Source: JAWHTC01 sp032586155
GTDB taxonomy: Bacteria > Pseudomonadota > Alphaproteobacteria > Rhodobacterales > Rhodobacteraceae
DNA: 64,000 nucleotides
Assembly: GCF_032586155.1 (NCBI RefSeq)
Contig: NZ_JAWHTC010000001.1
Location: forward strand, 1,054,001 to 1,118,000
Direction of reading: 5' to 3'
Shown here one piece after another: positions 35,114 through 44,296 of this stretch (position 1 is its first letter; each line of letters starts with the position of its first letter). The notes under the pieces were generated by a model. That model ran no database searches. It worked only from the letters and a program-made list of their open reading frames with translations, and had not been told where the DNA came from. The translations under genes were made by a program, and so were the position numbers.

Positions 35114-36937
35114 ATGGCGCGAGCACCTTTGTTACAACTCTCCGACATTTCACTCACCTTCGGCGGTGAGCCAATTTTCGACGGCGTTTCGTTGGTGGTT
35201 CAGCCCGGGGATCGTGTCGCACTGGTTGGTCGAAACGGATCGGGAAAATCAACTCTTCTCAAGGTGATGGCGGGCCTTGTTGAGGCGGATCGCGGCACCC
35301 GCGTGGCCGGCCCCGGTGTCAGTGTCGGCTACATGGAACAGCATCCCGACATGGCCGGTTTTGCCACGCTGGGCGACTATGCATCGAGCGGGTTGGAGCC
35401 GGGCGAGCTTTATCGGGTGGAGCGGGCCGGTGAAGGGTTGAAATTCGACCCGGCGCGACCTGTCGAGACGGCGTCTGGAGGTGAGCGGCGGCGCGCGGCC
35501 TTGGCCAAGCTGATGGCGGAAGCGCCCGAACTGATGCTCTTGGACGAACCGACGAACCATCTGGATATCGAGGCGGTGGAGTGGCTGGAGAGCGAGTTGA
35601 AATCGACCCGCACGGCCTTTGTGTTGATCTCGCATGACCGGGCGTTCTTACGTGAGCTGACACGCGCAACCTTATGGATCGACAGGGGAATTGTGCGGCG
35701 ACATGAAAAAGGCTTCAGAGATTTTGAAGCTTGGCGCGACAAGATCTGGGACGAAGAAGACACCCAGCGCCACAAGCTCAACCGCAAGATTAAGGCCGAG
35801 GCGCGATGGGCGGTCGAGGGCATCTCCGCCCGGCGGAAGCGCAACATGGGCCGGGTGCGGGCGCTGCAGGAACTGCGCAAGGAGCGCGCCAGCCAGATCA
35901 AGCGACAGGGCGCGGCAGGGATGGCGCTCGACTCGGGGCCAAAGTCCGGGCGTAAGGTGATCGAGGCACGTGGTATTTCAAAGGCTTATGGTGAAAAGTT
36001 GATCTTAAAGCCATTTGATCTGACGGTCATGCGTGGTGACCGGGTGGCCTTTGTCGGGCCCAACGGGGTGGGCAAGACGACACTGCTTAAGATGCTGATG
36101 GGCGAGATTGAACCTGATAGCGGTAGTGTCAAGCATGGCACCAATCTGGAACCGGCGGTTTTCGACCAGGCGCGGGCGCAATTGGACCCGGACGCGACGT
36201 TGTGGGACAGCCTGACTGGTGATCCGGGAATGCGGGTATCGGGCAGTTCGGATCAGGTGATGGTGCGTGGGACGCCGCGCCACGTGGTCGGATATCTGAA
36301 AGAGTTTCTTTTCGATGAACGCCAAGCGCGGGCGCCGGTGCGCTCGCTGTCGGGCGGGGAGAAGGCGAGACTATTGCTGGCACGGTTGATGGCACGGGAA
36401 AGTAACCTTCTGGTTCTGGACGAGCCGACAAACGATCTTGATGTCGAGACGCTCGATCTTATGCAGGAACTGCTCGATAACTATGACGGCACCGTTCTGT
36501 TGGTCAGCCATGATCGCGATTTTCTGGATCGGGTGGCCAGTATCACCATCGCGATGGAAGGCGATGGCAAGGCCGTGACCTATGCGGGAGGCTGGACGGA
36601 CTACCGGGCGCAGCGGGCCGAGAGTGTTGCGATTGAGGCAGCGGAAAAATCATTTAAAACAAAAGCTTCCACGCCAAAGGTGAAGCGGGAGAGAGCGCCG
36701 AAGGCGGGGCTGTCTTTTACCGAGAAACATCGGTTGGAAGAGTTGCCCGAGGTGATGGAGCGGTTGGAGGCAGAGATTGGCAAGCTGGAGGAATTCCTGG
36801 CCCAGCCGGACCTTTTCACCGCTGAACCCTTGAAGTTCAAAAAGGCCAGCGAGGCGCTTGTCGAGCGTCAGGAAGCGCTGCGGAAAAGCGAAGAAGAATG
36901 GTTAATCCTGGCTGAAAAGGCCGAAGAAGAGGGTTAA
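35114..36937 (+). CDS. ABC-F family ATPase (Uup/EttA-like)
   Basis: The 607-residue protein holds two ABC ATPase domains without membrane segments. Walker A motifs are GRNGSGKST and GPNGVGKTT; signatures are ASGGERRRA and LSGGEKARL; Walker B/H-loops are LLDEPTNHLD and VLDEPTNDLD. The linker (about 230-280) is Arg/Lys-rich as in ABC-F proteins, and a C-terminal coiled coil is present (about 500-605). Such proteins act on the ribosomal E site or on DNA structure (Uup). The C-terminal extension favours the Uup subgroup. Confidence 0.9.
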   Translation: MARAPLLQLSDISLTFGGEPIFDGVSLVVQPGDRVALVGRNGSGKSTLLKVMAGLVEADRGTRVAGPGVSVGYMEQHPDMAGFATLGDYASSGLEPGELYRVERAGEGLKFDPARPVETASGGERRRAALAKLMAEAPELMLLDEPTNHLDIEAVEWLESELKSTRTAFVLISHDRAFLRELTRATLWIDRGIVRRHEKGFRDFEAWRDKIWDEEDTQRHKLNRKIKAEARWAVEGISARRKRNMGRVRALQELRKERASQIKRQGAAGMALDSGPKSGRKVIEARGISKAYGEKLILKPFDLTVMRGDRVAFVGPNGVGKTTLLKMLMGEIEPDSGSVKHGTNLEPAVFDQARAQLDPDATLWDSLTGDPGMRVSGSSDQVMVRGTPRHVVGYLKEFLFDERQARAPVRSLSGGEKARLLLARLMARESNLLVLDEPTNDLDVETLDLMQELLDNYDGTVLLVSHDRDFLDRVASITIAMEGDGKAVTYAGGWTDYRAQRAESVAIEAAEKSFKTKASTPKVKRERAPKAGLSFTEKHRLEELPEVMERLEAEIGKLEEFLAQPDLFTAEPLKFKKASEALVERQEALRKSEEEWLILAEKAEEEG

Positions 36938-37180
36938 CACGGTCCGAAAACAGGGGGCTGGACTCTGTCCGCTATCTGTCGGGTATCTGTCGGGCGGCCG
37001 CGGTATTAACCTTTGCGCGGAGACACGCCTGCCTGTGCGCGGATTTCAGCGCTATTTCGTTGCACGACGTGTTTGTTGTTGTCGGCCCGGATTTGCCTGC
37101 ATAGCGTTGAGCCACTGTTTTGCCGCAATTTGCTGCAAAAGATATCGAGCACGTGAACAAGAACGCAGAGGAGATTCGTC

Positions 37181-37522
37181 GTGGAATGCGTGAGGAAATC
37201 ACTGTTGGCGCTTAGCGTTTCGGCCCTGGCCCTGGTGCCGGTGGCCACTGGATTTGTACTTGTTTCAGCCGATGAGGCCGCTGCGCGCAATGGCGGTAGC
37301 GGTGGCGCTGGCGGTTCCGGAAATGGTGGCAGCGGAAACGGAAATGGCGGGGCCAACGGAAACGGGCCGGGCGATGCAACCGGAAACCCGGGTAATGACA
37401 AGGATGTCGGCCGAGCCGGGGAGACCCCGAATGGCGACACCGAAGGATGGGGCGGCGGTACACGCGGGCGCTCTGATGCTGAAAATGAAGAAAACGAAGA
37501 AGAGCAAGAATCCGCGAACTGA
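37181..37522 (+). CDS. small secreted Gly/Asn-rich protein
   Basis: The 113-residue protein starts with a signal peptide (SLLALSVSALALVPVATG, cleavage probably near DEAAA). The mature part is a Gly/Asn/Ser repeat region (GGSGNGNGGANGNG) followed by an acidic tail. It uses a GTG start with GAGGAG seven bases upstream. No domain is recognised. A strong terminator directly follows, so it is a single-gene transcript. Low-complexity exported proteins of this type recur in Rhodobacteraceae, but no role is known to me. Confidence 0.65.
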   Translation: MECVRKSLLALSVSALALVPVATGFVLVSADEAAARNGGSGGAGGSGNGGSGNGNGGANGNGPGDATGNPGNDKDVGRAGETPNGDTEGWGGGTRGRSDAENEENEEEQESAN

Positions 37523-37542
37523 GGTTCAATGCTCAATCTAAA

Positions 37543-37579
37543 AACAGCCTGCCCGAGGTCTCGGGCAGGCTGTTTCGTT
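37543..37579. terminator. strong bidirectional rho-independent terminator
   Basis: A 14-pair perfect stem (37543-37556 with 37561-37574, arms AACAGCCTGCCCGA) encloses the loop GGTC. The plus strand continues TCGTTTT and the reverse strand TTTTAG, so it can end both the secreted protein gene and the convergent dehydrogenase gene. Confidence 0.93.
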
Positions 37580-37680
37580 TTGATCGTTCTGCTAAAGCCG
37601 GTTCGCCGATTGTCGACGACGGATTCTTATTCGATTGATGTTGCCAGCGCTACGACGTGACTGTCGGTGCTGCGCGCAAA

Positions 37681-38436
37681 TCATTGCATCCGCAAGGCGC
37701 CGTCGATTCGAATCACGGTGCCGTTCAAGTAGCCACATTCGACGATGAATCCGGCCAGGCGGCCATATTCATTCGGGTCGCCCAGGCGTTGCGGGCAGGT
37801 GACATCCGCGGCAAGGCTGTCCTGCACCTCTTGCGGCAGGCCGGTCAGCATCGGCGTGGCAAAGATGCCCGGCGCGATGGTCATGACCCGGATGCCATCA
37901 CGCGCCAGATCGCGCGACATCGGCAGGGTCATGCCGACGATGCCACCTTTGGAACTGGCATAACCGACCTGGCCTTTCTGACCGTCGAACGCGGCGATTG
38001 AGGCGGTGTTGATGATCACGCCGCGGGCGCCGTCGGATTCGGGGTCGTTCTTGGCCATCTCGGCGGCGGCGAGGCGGGCGACATTGAAGCTGCCCATCAG
38101 GTTGATGTCGAGAATACGCTTGTAGTGATCGAGGTTATGCGGGCCGTCGCGTCCCAAAGTCTTTTCAGCGGTGCCGATCCCGGCGCAGTTGATGGCGGCG
38201 TTGATCCCGCCCATGGCCGATTTCGCCGTGGCGATGGCGTTGGCGACGCTGTCTTCCGAGGTCACATCGGTTTCAACGAAGGTCTGGCCCAGTTCCTTGG
38301 CAAGGGCCTCGCCCTTGGTCGCGTCACGGTCGAGAAGCGTAACCTTGGCGCCGTTTTTGGTGAAATGGCGGGCGGTGGCTTCGCCGAGACCCGAGGCGCC
38401 CCCTGTAATGACGGCGCATGTGGTGGAAAGCTGCAT
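37681..38436 (-). CDS. short-chain dehydrogenase, 3-hydroxyacyl-CoA dehydrogenase type 2-like
   Basis: The 251-residue SDR enzyme has the NAD-binding motif TGGASGLG, the NCAGIG motif, the catalytic Ser in NTASIAAFDGQKGQ, and YASSKGG with the catalytic Tyr and Lys. The fingerprint GQVGYASSKGGIVGMTLPMSRDLA and the ending GYLNGTVIRIDGALRM match the HSD17B10/type 2 hydroxyacyl-CoA dehydrogenase subgroup used in branched-chain or fatty acyl-CoA oxidation. No other beta-oxidation genes are adjacent. Confidence 0.85.
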   Translation of the reverse strand: MQLSTTCAVITGGASGLGEATARHFTKNGAKVTLLDRDATKGEALAKELGQTFVETDVTSEDSVANAIATAKSAMGGINAAINCAGIGTAEKTLGRDGPHNLDHYKRILDINLMGSFNVARLAAAEMAKNDPESDGARGVIINTASIAAFDGQKGQVGYASSKGGIVGMTLPMSRDLARDGIRVMTIAPGIFATPMLTGLPQEVQDSLAADVTCPQRLGDPNEYGRLAGFIVECGYLNGTVIRIDGALRMQ

Positions 38437-38526
38437 GGGAGGGCTCCTTCGGGTTAAGAAATGAACATATGTTCAGTTAACGCGATGGACAGGTTTTGTC
38501 AAAGTTACGTTGGGGCCGGGTGTTTA

Positions 38527-39585
38527 TCAGCCTTTTGGTCGGGTCAGGGTGCGTTTCATCACGCCGAGCGCCAGCACGGTGACGGTGATGCGAAAGACGT
38601 GGTGCAGGGTGACAAAGGCCGGATTGGCGTTGAGCGACAGCGCCACCAGCGCCATTTCGTTGACCCCACCGGGGGCGAAAGTGATGAGCAGGACCTTGAA
38701 ATCCTGACCTGTAGCGGGGCCGATGAGCAGCGCGATGACCCCGCCGAGGATCAGCATGGCCGAGACCGAAAGAATCGACAGGCCAAGGCCACGGATTAGC
38801 ATATCGCGGCTAAGGCCGGCAAAGCGCATGCCCAGCGACGTGCCGACGATCACCTGGGCCAGTTGCATGAGCCATGCCGGGATTGAGAGCGGGTAGCCGA
38901 GGAGCGCCAGAGCGGCCGAGGCGAGGAGTGCGCCGGTCAGCTGCCAGGCGGGCAGGCGCAGGAGCTTGCCCAGGGTGATGCCGGCGATTTGGGCAGCGAT
39001 GAGAAGTGGCCAGTTGATCGGCATGTCCGGGGCCGAGAGCCCCATGCCCGCGGCAGAGCCCACCGGGTGCCCTTCCCACAAGGATAATCCGAGAGGGACG
39101 AGGGCGATGACGCCTGTGATGCGCAGGAATTGCTGGGTCACCAAGCGGCGGATGTCTGCGCCGGCCTCTTCGCCCATTGTGATCGCCTCGATCAGCCCTC
39201 CGGGGGCCGAGGAATAATAGGCGGTGGCGTGATCATAGCCGCCGATGCGGCGGAAGATCAGGTAATTGACGGCAAATGCAATAGGCACGAAGGCGACGAT
39301 GGCGCCCATGGAGATGGCAAGGGCCGTGGGTTGGGAGAGCAGTTCGGGTGAGACCTGGGCACCGATCACAAGGCCGATGATGGCGATGAAGATAATGCGG
39401 AAGGTCATCGGGAACCGGTAATCAGGCGGCAGCAGGCGTGGAATCGCGATCGCGGGGATGGCGCAAGCGACCAGGCTACCCAGGAGCCAGGGCAGAGGCA
39501 GGAGGGTATACGAAGCCAGCCAGCCGCCAAGCCCACCACAGAGGCACAGGGCAAGGGTGATCAGGGCGAGGCGGGTCAGGGGCAT
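38527..39585 (-). CDS. AbrB-family (PF05145-type) integral membrane protein
   Basis: The 352-residue protein has about nine to ten membrane helices in two related halves. Each half carries a Gly/Pro-rich segment of the family: AYYSSAPGGLIEAITMGEEAGAD and LITFAPGGVNEMALVALSL. Members are annotated as AbrB regulators or ammonia monooxygenase, both misleading; the family is probably a transporter of unknown substrate. The ATG at 39585 is chosen because the longer frame would run into the tRNA gene. Confidence 0.82.
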   Translation of the reverse strand: MPLTRLALITLALCLCGGLGGWLASYTLLPLPWLLGSLVACAIPAIAIPRLLPPDYRFPMTFRIIFIAIIGLVIGAQVSPELLSQPTALAISMGAIVAFVPIAFAVNYLIFRRIGGYDHATAYYSSAPGGLIEAITMGEEAGADIRRLVTQQFLRITGVIALVPLGLSLWEGHPVGSAAGMGLSAPDMPINWPLLIAAQIAGITLGKLLRLPAWQLTGALLASAALALLGYPLSIPAWLMQLAQVIVGTSLGMRFAGLSRDMLIRGLGLSILSVSAMLILGGVIALLIGPATGQDFKVLLITFAPGGVNEMALVALSLNANPAFVTLHHVFRITVTVLALGVMKRTLTRPKG

Positions 39586-39606
39586 GCGGTGTCCGATGTC
39601 AGGGGA

Positions 39607-39683
39607 TGGTAGGCCCGGCAGGACTTGAACCCGCAACCAAAGCGTTATGAGCGCTCTGCTCTAACCAATTGAGCTACAGGCCC
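39607..39683 (-). tRNA. tRNA with CAU anticodon, probably tRNA-Ile2 (lysidine type)
   Basis: The 77-nt gene has acceptor GGGCCTG with a CGGGCCT partner strand, D arm GCTC/GAGC, anticodon loop CTCATAA in a perfect AGCGC... stem context, T arm GCGGG/CCTGC and an encoded CCA. The GGGCC acceptor and the GGTTGCGGGTTCAAGTCC arm resemble bacterial tRNA-Ile(CAU), whose C34 is changed to lysidine by TilS to read AUA, more than elongator Met. The subtype is a judgement. Confidence 0.8.
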
Positions 39684-39734
39684 ATCCAAGGGTGTTGCTA
39701 GCGGTGGCAGGAGGTGGCGTCAAGCATGGCTGTG

Positions 39735-39785
39735 GGATTGGGGGCCAGCCCCCAAACCCCCGGGATATTTCGGCAAAAGGAAGAG
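39735..39785. repeat. GC-rich hairpin with CCCGGGATATTT motif upstream of purM
   Basis: TTGGGGGC and GCCCCCAA form an eight-pair hairpin, followed by CCCCCGGGATATTTCGG. From memory, a CCGGGATATTT sequence after a G/C-rich hairpin is a frequent intergenic element of Rhodobacteraceae genomes. It stands between the tRNA(CAU) and purM. Whether it is a repeat in this genome cannot be judged from one copy. Confidence 0.4.
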
Positions 39786-39874
39786 GCGGGTATGGGTTGG
39801 AATTGTGGGCTTTGCGTTGCATGGGGTGCGGGGATGAGATAGGGCAAGCCCCAAGCATTTTCCGGGGGACGATC

Positions 39875-40915
39875 ATGACCAAAAAAAACGGAATCACCTA
39901 TGCCGAGGCGGGCGTCGATATTGACGCGGGCAACGAGCTGGTGGAGCGGATCAAGCCCGCTGCCAAGCGGACCACGCGGCCCGGTGTGATGGCGGGCCTG
40001 GGCGGTTTTGGGGCGCTGTTTGACCTCAAGGCGGCCGGGTATGAGGATCCGGTTCTGGTTGCGGCGACGGACGGCGTGGGCACCAAGCTGCGGATTGCGA
40101 TTGACACTGGTGAAGTCGATGGCGTCGGTCAGGACCTTGTGGCCATGTGCGTCAATGACCTTGTGTGTCAGGGCGCCGAGCCGTTGTTTTTCCTTGATTA
40201 TTTCGCGACCGGTCGGTTGGAGATGGACACGGCAGCACGGATTATCGAGGGCATTGCCAAAGGGTGCGAGCTTTCGGGTTGTGCGCTGATTGGCGGCGAG
40301 ACGGCGGAGATGCCGGGGATGTACCCGGACGGTGATTTCGACCTGGCTGGTTTTTCTGTGGGTGCGATGGAGCGGGGCGTGACCCTGCCGGCCGATGTGA
40401 AAGAAGGCGATGTGCTGTTGGGCATGGGCTCTTCGGGCGTGCATTCCAATGGTTACAGTCTCGTGCGCAAGCTGGTCGAGATCAGCGGACTGGGCTGGGA
40501 TGCCGATTGCCCCTGGGGTGAGGGCACGCTGGGTGCGGCCCTGCTGGCACCGACGCGTCTTTACGTGAAACAGGCGCTGGCGGCGATAGGCCAAGGCGGC
40601 GTGCACGGGCTGGCGCATATCACCGGCGGTGGGCTGACCGAGAACCTGCCGCGAGTCTTGCCCGAAGGGTTGGGCGCGGAGATTGATCTTGGTGCCTGGG
40701 ACCTGCCGCCGGTCTTTGGCTGGCTGCGCGAAACCGGGGGAATGGCCGAGGCGGAAATGCTCAAGACCTTCAACTGTGGCATCGGCATGATCCTGGTCTG
40801 CGATGCGGAACAGGCGGGCGCCGTCAAGGCACTGTTGGAAGGTGAGGGTGAAGCCGTCACCGAGCTTGGCCGCGTGGTCACCGGCGAGGGCGTGGCCTAT
40901 TCCGGAGCGCTGTGA
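39875..40915 (+). CDS. purM: phosphoribosylformylglycinamidine cyclo-ligase (AIR synthetase)
   Basis: The 346-residue enzyme closes the imidazole ring in purine synthesis using ATP. It starts MTKKNGITYAEAGVDIDAG and shows VAATDGVGTKLRIA, MCVNDLVCQGAEPLFFLDY, IGGETAEMPGMY and HITGGGLTENLPRVLP. The ATG at 39875 has GGGGGAC upstream; the longer frame is rejected. It overlaps or abuts purN, the usual operon. Confidence 0.97.
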   Translation: MTKKNGITYAEAGVDIDAGNELVERIKPAAKRTTRPGVMAGLGGFGALFDLKAAGYEDPVLVAATDGVGTKLRIAIDTGEVDGVGQDLVAMCVNDLVCQGAEPLFFLDYFATGRLEMDTAARIIEGIAKGCELSGCALIGGETAEMPGMYPDGDFDLAGFSVGAMERGVTLPADVKEGDVLLGMGSSGVHSNGYSLVRKLVEISGLGWDADCPWGEGTLGAALLAPTRLYVKQALAAIGQGGVHGLAHITGGGLTENLPRVLPEGLGAEIDLGAWDLPPVFGWLRETGGMAEAEMLKTFNCGIGMILVCDAEQAGAVKALLEGEGEAVTELGRVVTGEGVAYSGAL

Positions 40916-40917
40916 GC

Positions 40918-41505
40918 ATGAAACGGGTTGCGATCCTGATTTCAGGTGGGGGCTCGAACATGGTGAAGCTGGTCGAGAGCATGACCGGCGATCATCCGGC
41001 ACGGCCCTGTCTTGTGCTGGCGAACTCGGAGGATGCGGGTGGGTTGAAGAAGGCCGGTGAGATGGGGGTGGCGACGGCGTGGGTCGACCACAAACACTTT
41101 AAGGGCGACCGGGAAGCCTTTGAGAAACAACTCATTTCGGTCGTTGATGCACAGAAGCCGGACATCATTTGCCTGGCCGGTTTCATGCGCATTCTGACAC
41201 CGTTTTTCATCAATCATTACGAGGGGCGGATGTTGAATATCCATCCGTCGTTGCTGCCCAAGTATCGCGGGTTGCACACGCACAAACGGGCGTTGGAAGC
41301 CGGTGATACCGAGGCGGGCTGCACGGTGCATGAGGCCACGGCGGAGCTGGATGACGGGCCGATATTGGGGCAGGCGCAGGTGCCGATTGAACCGGGGGAT
41401 ACGCCCGAGACGTTGGCGGCACGGGTTCTGAAGAAAGAACACCAGCTTTATCCGGCGGTGCTGCGCCGGTTTGCGGAAGGCAACCGGAAGCGGATCGAGC
41501 TTTAG
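40918..41505 (+). CDS. purN: phosphoribosylglycinamide formyltransferase
   Basis: The 195-residue enzyme transfers a formyl group from 10-formyl-THF to GAR. MKRVAILISGGGSNMVKLVES, the active-site Asn/His/Asp motifs FMRILTPFF, NIHPSLLPKYRGLHTH and VHEATAELDDGPI are intact. ATG 40918 follows GGAGCG; a GTG six bases earlier that overlaps the purM stop is an alternative. Confidence 0.96.
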   Translation: MKRVAILISGGGSNMVKLVESMTGDHPARPCLVLANSEDAGGLKKAGEMGVATAWVDHKHFKGDREAFEKQLISVVDAQKPDIICLAGFMRILTPFFINHYEGRMLNIHPSLLPKYRGLHTHKRALEAGDTEAGCTVHEATAELDDGPILGQAQVPIEPGDTPETLAARVLKKEHQLYPAVLRRFAEGNRKRIEL

Positions 41506-41863
41506 CGGCGATCAGCGCGGCATCGGGCCGTTACCTTGCTTTTGGCTGACGCGACATTGGCCAAGCAGATCCCGTGTGGAATCAAGGCGGCGTGTGCCGC
41601 CGTGCGATCACCAAACCGCCCGCAGTGCTGGTGATTTCGATGGCGCGGTACAACACAGAGAGTTCGCGCGGGTTTCTCGTGGATTGATTGGTCTTTACTG
41701 GTTTTAAGCCACCATCACGCGGTCTGGTGATCGCTCGGCTATCCCACAGCGTTTGCGTCAGGTTGCGACCCGACGACTTGAAAACCGCGGCTTCCTTTCA
41801 TCGCCAAAAACACTTAGAACGAACGCTATGGCAAGAAACAAAGACCAAAAAGAAAAGCCCCGC
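41506..41863. other. intergenic region between purN and rnd
   Basis: About 360 bases without a supportable gene. One small hairpin is seen after purN (GGCGGC-GTGT-GCCGCC near 41586-41601) without a T run. The remainder presumably carries the rnd promoter. In-frame codons upstream of rnd (from 41753) are not protein-like. Confidence 0.5.
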
Positions 41864-43021
41864 ATGCGTACCCTGAAAACGACCGAAGAGCTTGCGGCGT
41901 TCTGCGCCGAGGCAGCCAAACACCCCTATGTCACGCTCGATACCGAGTTTCTGCGCGAGCGGACCTATTATTCCAAGCTGTGCCTGGTGCAGATGGCCTT
42001 TCCCGGCGACGGTGAAAACGACGCGGTTCTGATCGACCCGCTGGTCGAGGGGCTATCGCTGGAGCCGATGTACGAGCTGTTCCGCGATACCGACGTGGTC
42101 AAGGTATTTCATGCCGCGCGTCAGGACCTGGAGATTTTCCAGGTCGAGGCGGGGGTGATTCCCGACCCACTGTTCGACACCCAGGTGGCGGCGATGGTCT
42201 GCGGTTTTGGCGAACAGGCTGGATACGAGACGCTGGTGCGCAAGATCGCCAAGCAATCGCTCGACAAGACGTCGCGCTTTACCGACTGGTCCCGCCGCCC
42301 GCTGACGGATGCGCAGCAGCGATACGCGCTGGCGGATGTGACCCATCTGCGGGTGATTTATGAATACCTGGCGGGCGAGCTGGTCAAGACGGGCCGCGAC
42401 AAATGGGTGAAACAGGAGCTTGAGGTGCTGACCAGCCCCGAGACCTATGAAATCAAGCCCTCCGAGGCGTGGAAGCGGGTAAAGACGCGGACCAGTTCCG
42501 GCCGGTTCATGGCCATCGTGCGGGAATTGGCGCGGTTCCGCGAAGGCTATGCCCAGGCGCGCAACGTGCCGCGTAATCGGGTGTTCAAGGATGATGCGCT
42601 GGTCGAGCTGGCCTCCACCAAACCAAGTAACATGGGCGAGCTGGGGCGCTCACGGCTGTTGTTGCGCGAGGCCCGCAAGGGCGAGATCGCCGAAGGCATC
42701 CTGGCGGCGGTTCACGCCGGGCAGGAATGCGATCCGGCAGATTTTCCGCAAGTCGACAAAACGCGCGAGAAGTTGCAGGTCAATCCGGCGCTGGCCGATC
42801 TGCTCCGGGTTCTGCTCAAGGCCAAGACCGAAAGCGCGGGCGTGGCGCCCAAGCTGATTGCTTCGGCTGCCGATCTGGATGCGATTGCGGCAGGGATGCG
42901 GGATGCCAAGGCGCTCAAGGGCTGGCGGCGGGACGTGTTCGGGGCCGACGCGCTGCGGCTCTGCGATGGTGAGGTCGCGTTGGCCGTCAAGGGGCGCAGC
43001 GTGAGCGTCGTGGATCTGTGA
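41864..43021 (+). CDS. rnd: ribonuclease D
   Basis: The 385-residue exonuclease matures tRNA 3' ends. The DEDD motifs are YVTLDTEFLRERTYY (Exo I), VFHAARQDLEIFQ (Exo II) and QRYALADVTHLRVIYEYL (Exo III). An HRDC domain (about residues 205-290) follows. The ATG at 41864 gives the family start MRTLKTTEELAAFC; an ATG 12 codons upstream is possible but has no ribosome site. Confidence 0.93.
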   Translation: MRTLKTTEELAAFCAEAAKHPYVTLDTEFLRERTYYSKLCLVQMAFPGDGENDAVLIDPLVEGLSLEPMYELFRDTDVVKVFHAARQDLEIFQVEAGVIPDPLFDTQVAAMVCGFGEQAGYETLVRKIAKQSLDKTSRFTDWSRRPLTDAQQRYALADVTHLRVIYEYLAGELVKTGRDKWVKQELEVLTSPETYEIKPSEAWKRVKTRTSSGRFMAIVRELARFREGYAQARNVPRNRVFKDDALVELASTKPSNMGELGRSRLLLREARKGEIAEGILAAVHAGQECDPADFPQVDKTREKLQVNPALADLLRVLLKAKTESAGVAPKLIASAADLDAIAAGMRDAKALKGWRRDVFGADALRLCDGEVALAVKGRSVSVVDL

Positions 43022-43055
43022 GACTTGGGGTTGGGGTGAAGCCTGCCCAACAAGG

Positions 43056-43562
43056 TCAGCGGCGGCGCGAGGAGCGGGCGTTCTTGGCGCCTTTGACGCG
43101 GATCACCCGGATACCTGCAAGATCGTTTTCGGTGACCACCTTGGCAACCACGATTTCGCGCCCCTGCGGCGGACCGATCAATTCGCGATAGGGCGAGCGT
43201 TGGGCCTGCAGCGTGTAGGTCAGCGTGGTGTCGCTGCCGTCGTCTTCCTCTTCGATCAGGCGGGCATTGTGCCAGCCCTGGGTGTTGGCGATGCCCTTGA
43301 CCTGGATGATCGCGCCGTCGGTGGCGCGTTCGATGCGAAGTTCGGCGATGGTATCGATGACGATGCCGCGATATTCTTCCTCGGCCTTGCGGCGGAAGAG
43401 GCCGCGGCTCTTGGGAATGAGCGGATTGACTGGCCCCTCGTCGACCGCCTCGGCCCGGGAACGACCAAACCAGTTGCCCGGGTTCAAAAACGAATCCCGC
43501 ATCGAACCGCATGCCGTGAGCAACATGGTTGCTGCCAAGGCTGTGAGAATGGATTTGCGCAT
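43056..43562 (-). CDS. hypothetical lipoprotein (DUF3576-like)
   Basis: The 168-residue protein starts MRKSILTALAATMLLTAC, a lipoprotein signal with Cys18. The mature part includes RDSFLNPGNWFGRS and NPLIPKSRGLFRR, and ends in a basic tail. GGCAGG precedes the ATG at 43562. The function is unknown; I associate the layout with the alphaproteobacterial DUF3576 lipoproteins only tentatively. It diverges from sufE. Confidence 0.7.
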   Translation of the reverse strand: MRKSILTALAATMLLTACGSMRDSFLNPGNWFGRSRAEAVDEGPVNPLIPKSRGLFRRKAEEEYRGIVIDTIAELRIERATDGAIIQVKGIANTQGWHNARLIEEEDDGSDTTLTYTLQAQRSPYRELIGPPQGREIVVAKVVTENDLAGIRVIRVKGAKNARSSRRR

Positions 43563-43693
43563 CTTGCCTGCCCCAAAGTCGATCATTAGCCGATTTACCA
43601 AATGGGTTACCGCATTCGAGCCGCGTTGAAAAGACGCTCTGGACGTTTCAGGGGCGTCAGCGTATTTCAGCCGCAAGCAAATCGGGGGGCAGG

Positions 43694-44101
43694 ATGGCCA
43701 GCGCAGCGTTTGAAGAGCTTGTCGAGGATTTCGAATTCCTGGACGATTGGGAAGACCGCTATGCCCATGTCATCGAGCAGGGCAAGGCGATGACGCCTTT
43801 GGATGATGCGCTGAAAGTGCCGGCCACAAAGGTTGATGGCTGCGCCAGCCAGGTGTGGTTGCATGCCTCGATCGAGGGCGGCGTGTTTTCTTTCGATGGC
43901 GACAGTGATGCGATGATCGTGCGCGGGCTGATCGCCGTGCTGCGGCATTTGTATAACGGGCTGTCTGTTTCAGAAGTTGTGAAGGTTGATGCGCGCGCCG
44001 AGATGGCCCGGCTGGGGCTGGATGAGCATTTGTCGGCGCAGAGGTCCAATGGATTGCGCGCGATGATCGAGCGGATTCGCGAGACGGCTGCGGCGGCTTG
44101 A
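43694..44101 (+). CDS. sufE: SufE family Fe-S cluster assembly protein
   Basis: The 135-residue protein accepts sulfur from the cysteine desulfurase SufS. The acceptor Cys50 lies in VPATKVDGCASQVW, and the fold continues with FSFDGDSDAMIVRGLIAVL and LGLDEHLSAQRSNGLRAMIERI. The remaining suf genes are not in the window, as is common for stand-alone sufE genes. Confidence 0.93.
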   Translation: MASAAFEELVEDFEFLDDWEDRYAHVIEQGKAMTPLDDALKVPATKVDGCASQVWLHASIEGGVFSFDGDSDAMIVRGLIAVLRHLYNGLSVSEVVKVDARAEMARLGLDEHLSAQRSNGLRAMIERIRETAAAA

Positions 44102-44296
44102 ACAAGGCTTGTCGTTTGAGAAGTGCACGGGCTTGGCTTTGAATGGCCATTCGGTTTTGTCGGCGACGAAGACTGCCAAGCAAATCGACTAGGGCCATGC
44201 ATCGCGCCCGGATCAGGGTGAGTGAACGGTTGAAAGCACCCGCTCCCCCTCAACTGACTGATCCATGATAGAGTGCCATATTAGGGGGGAACGGGT

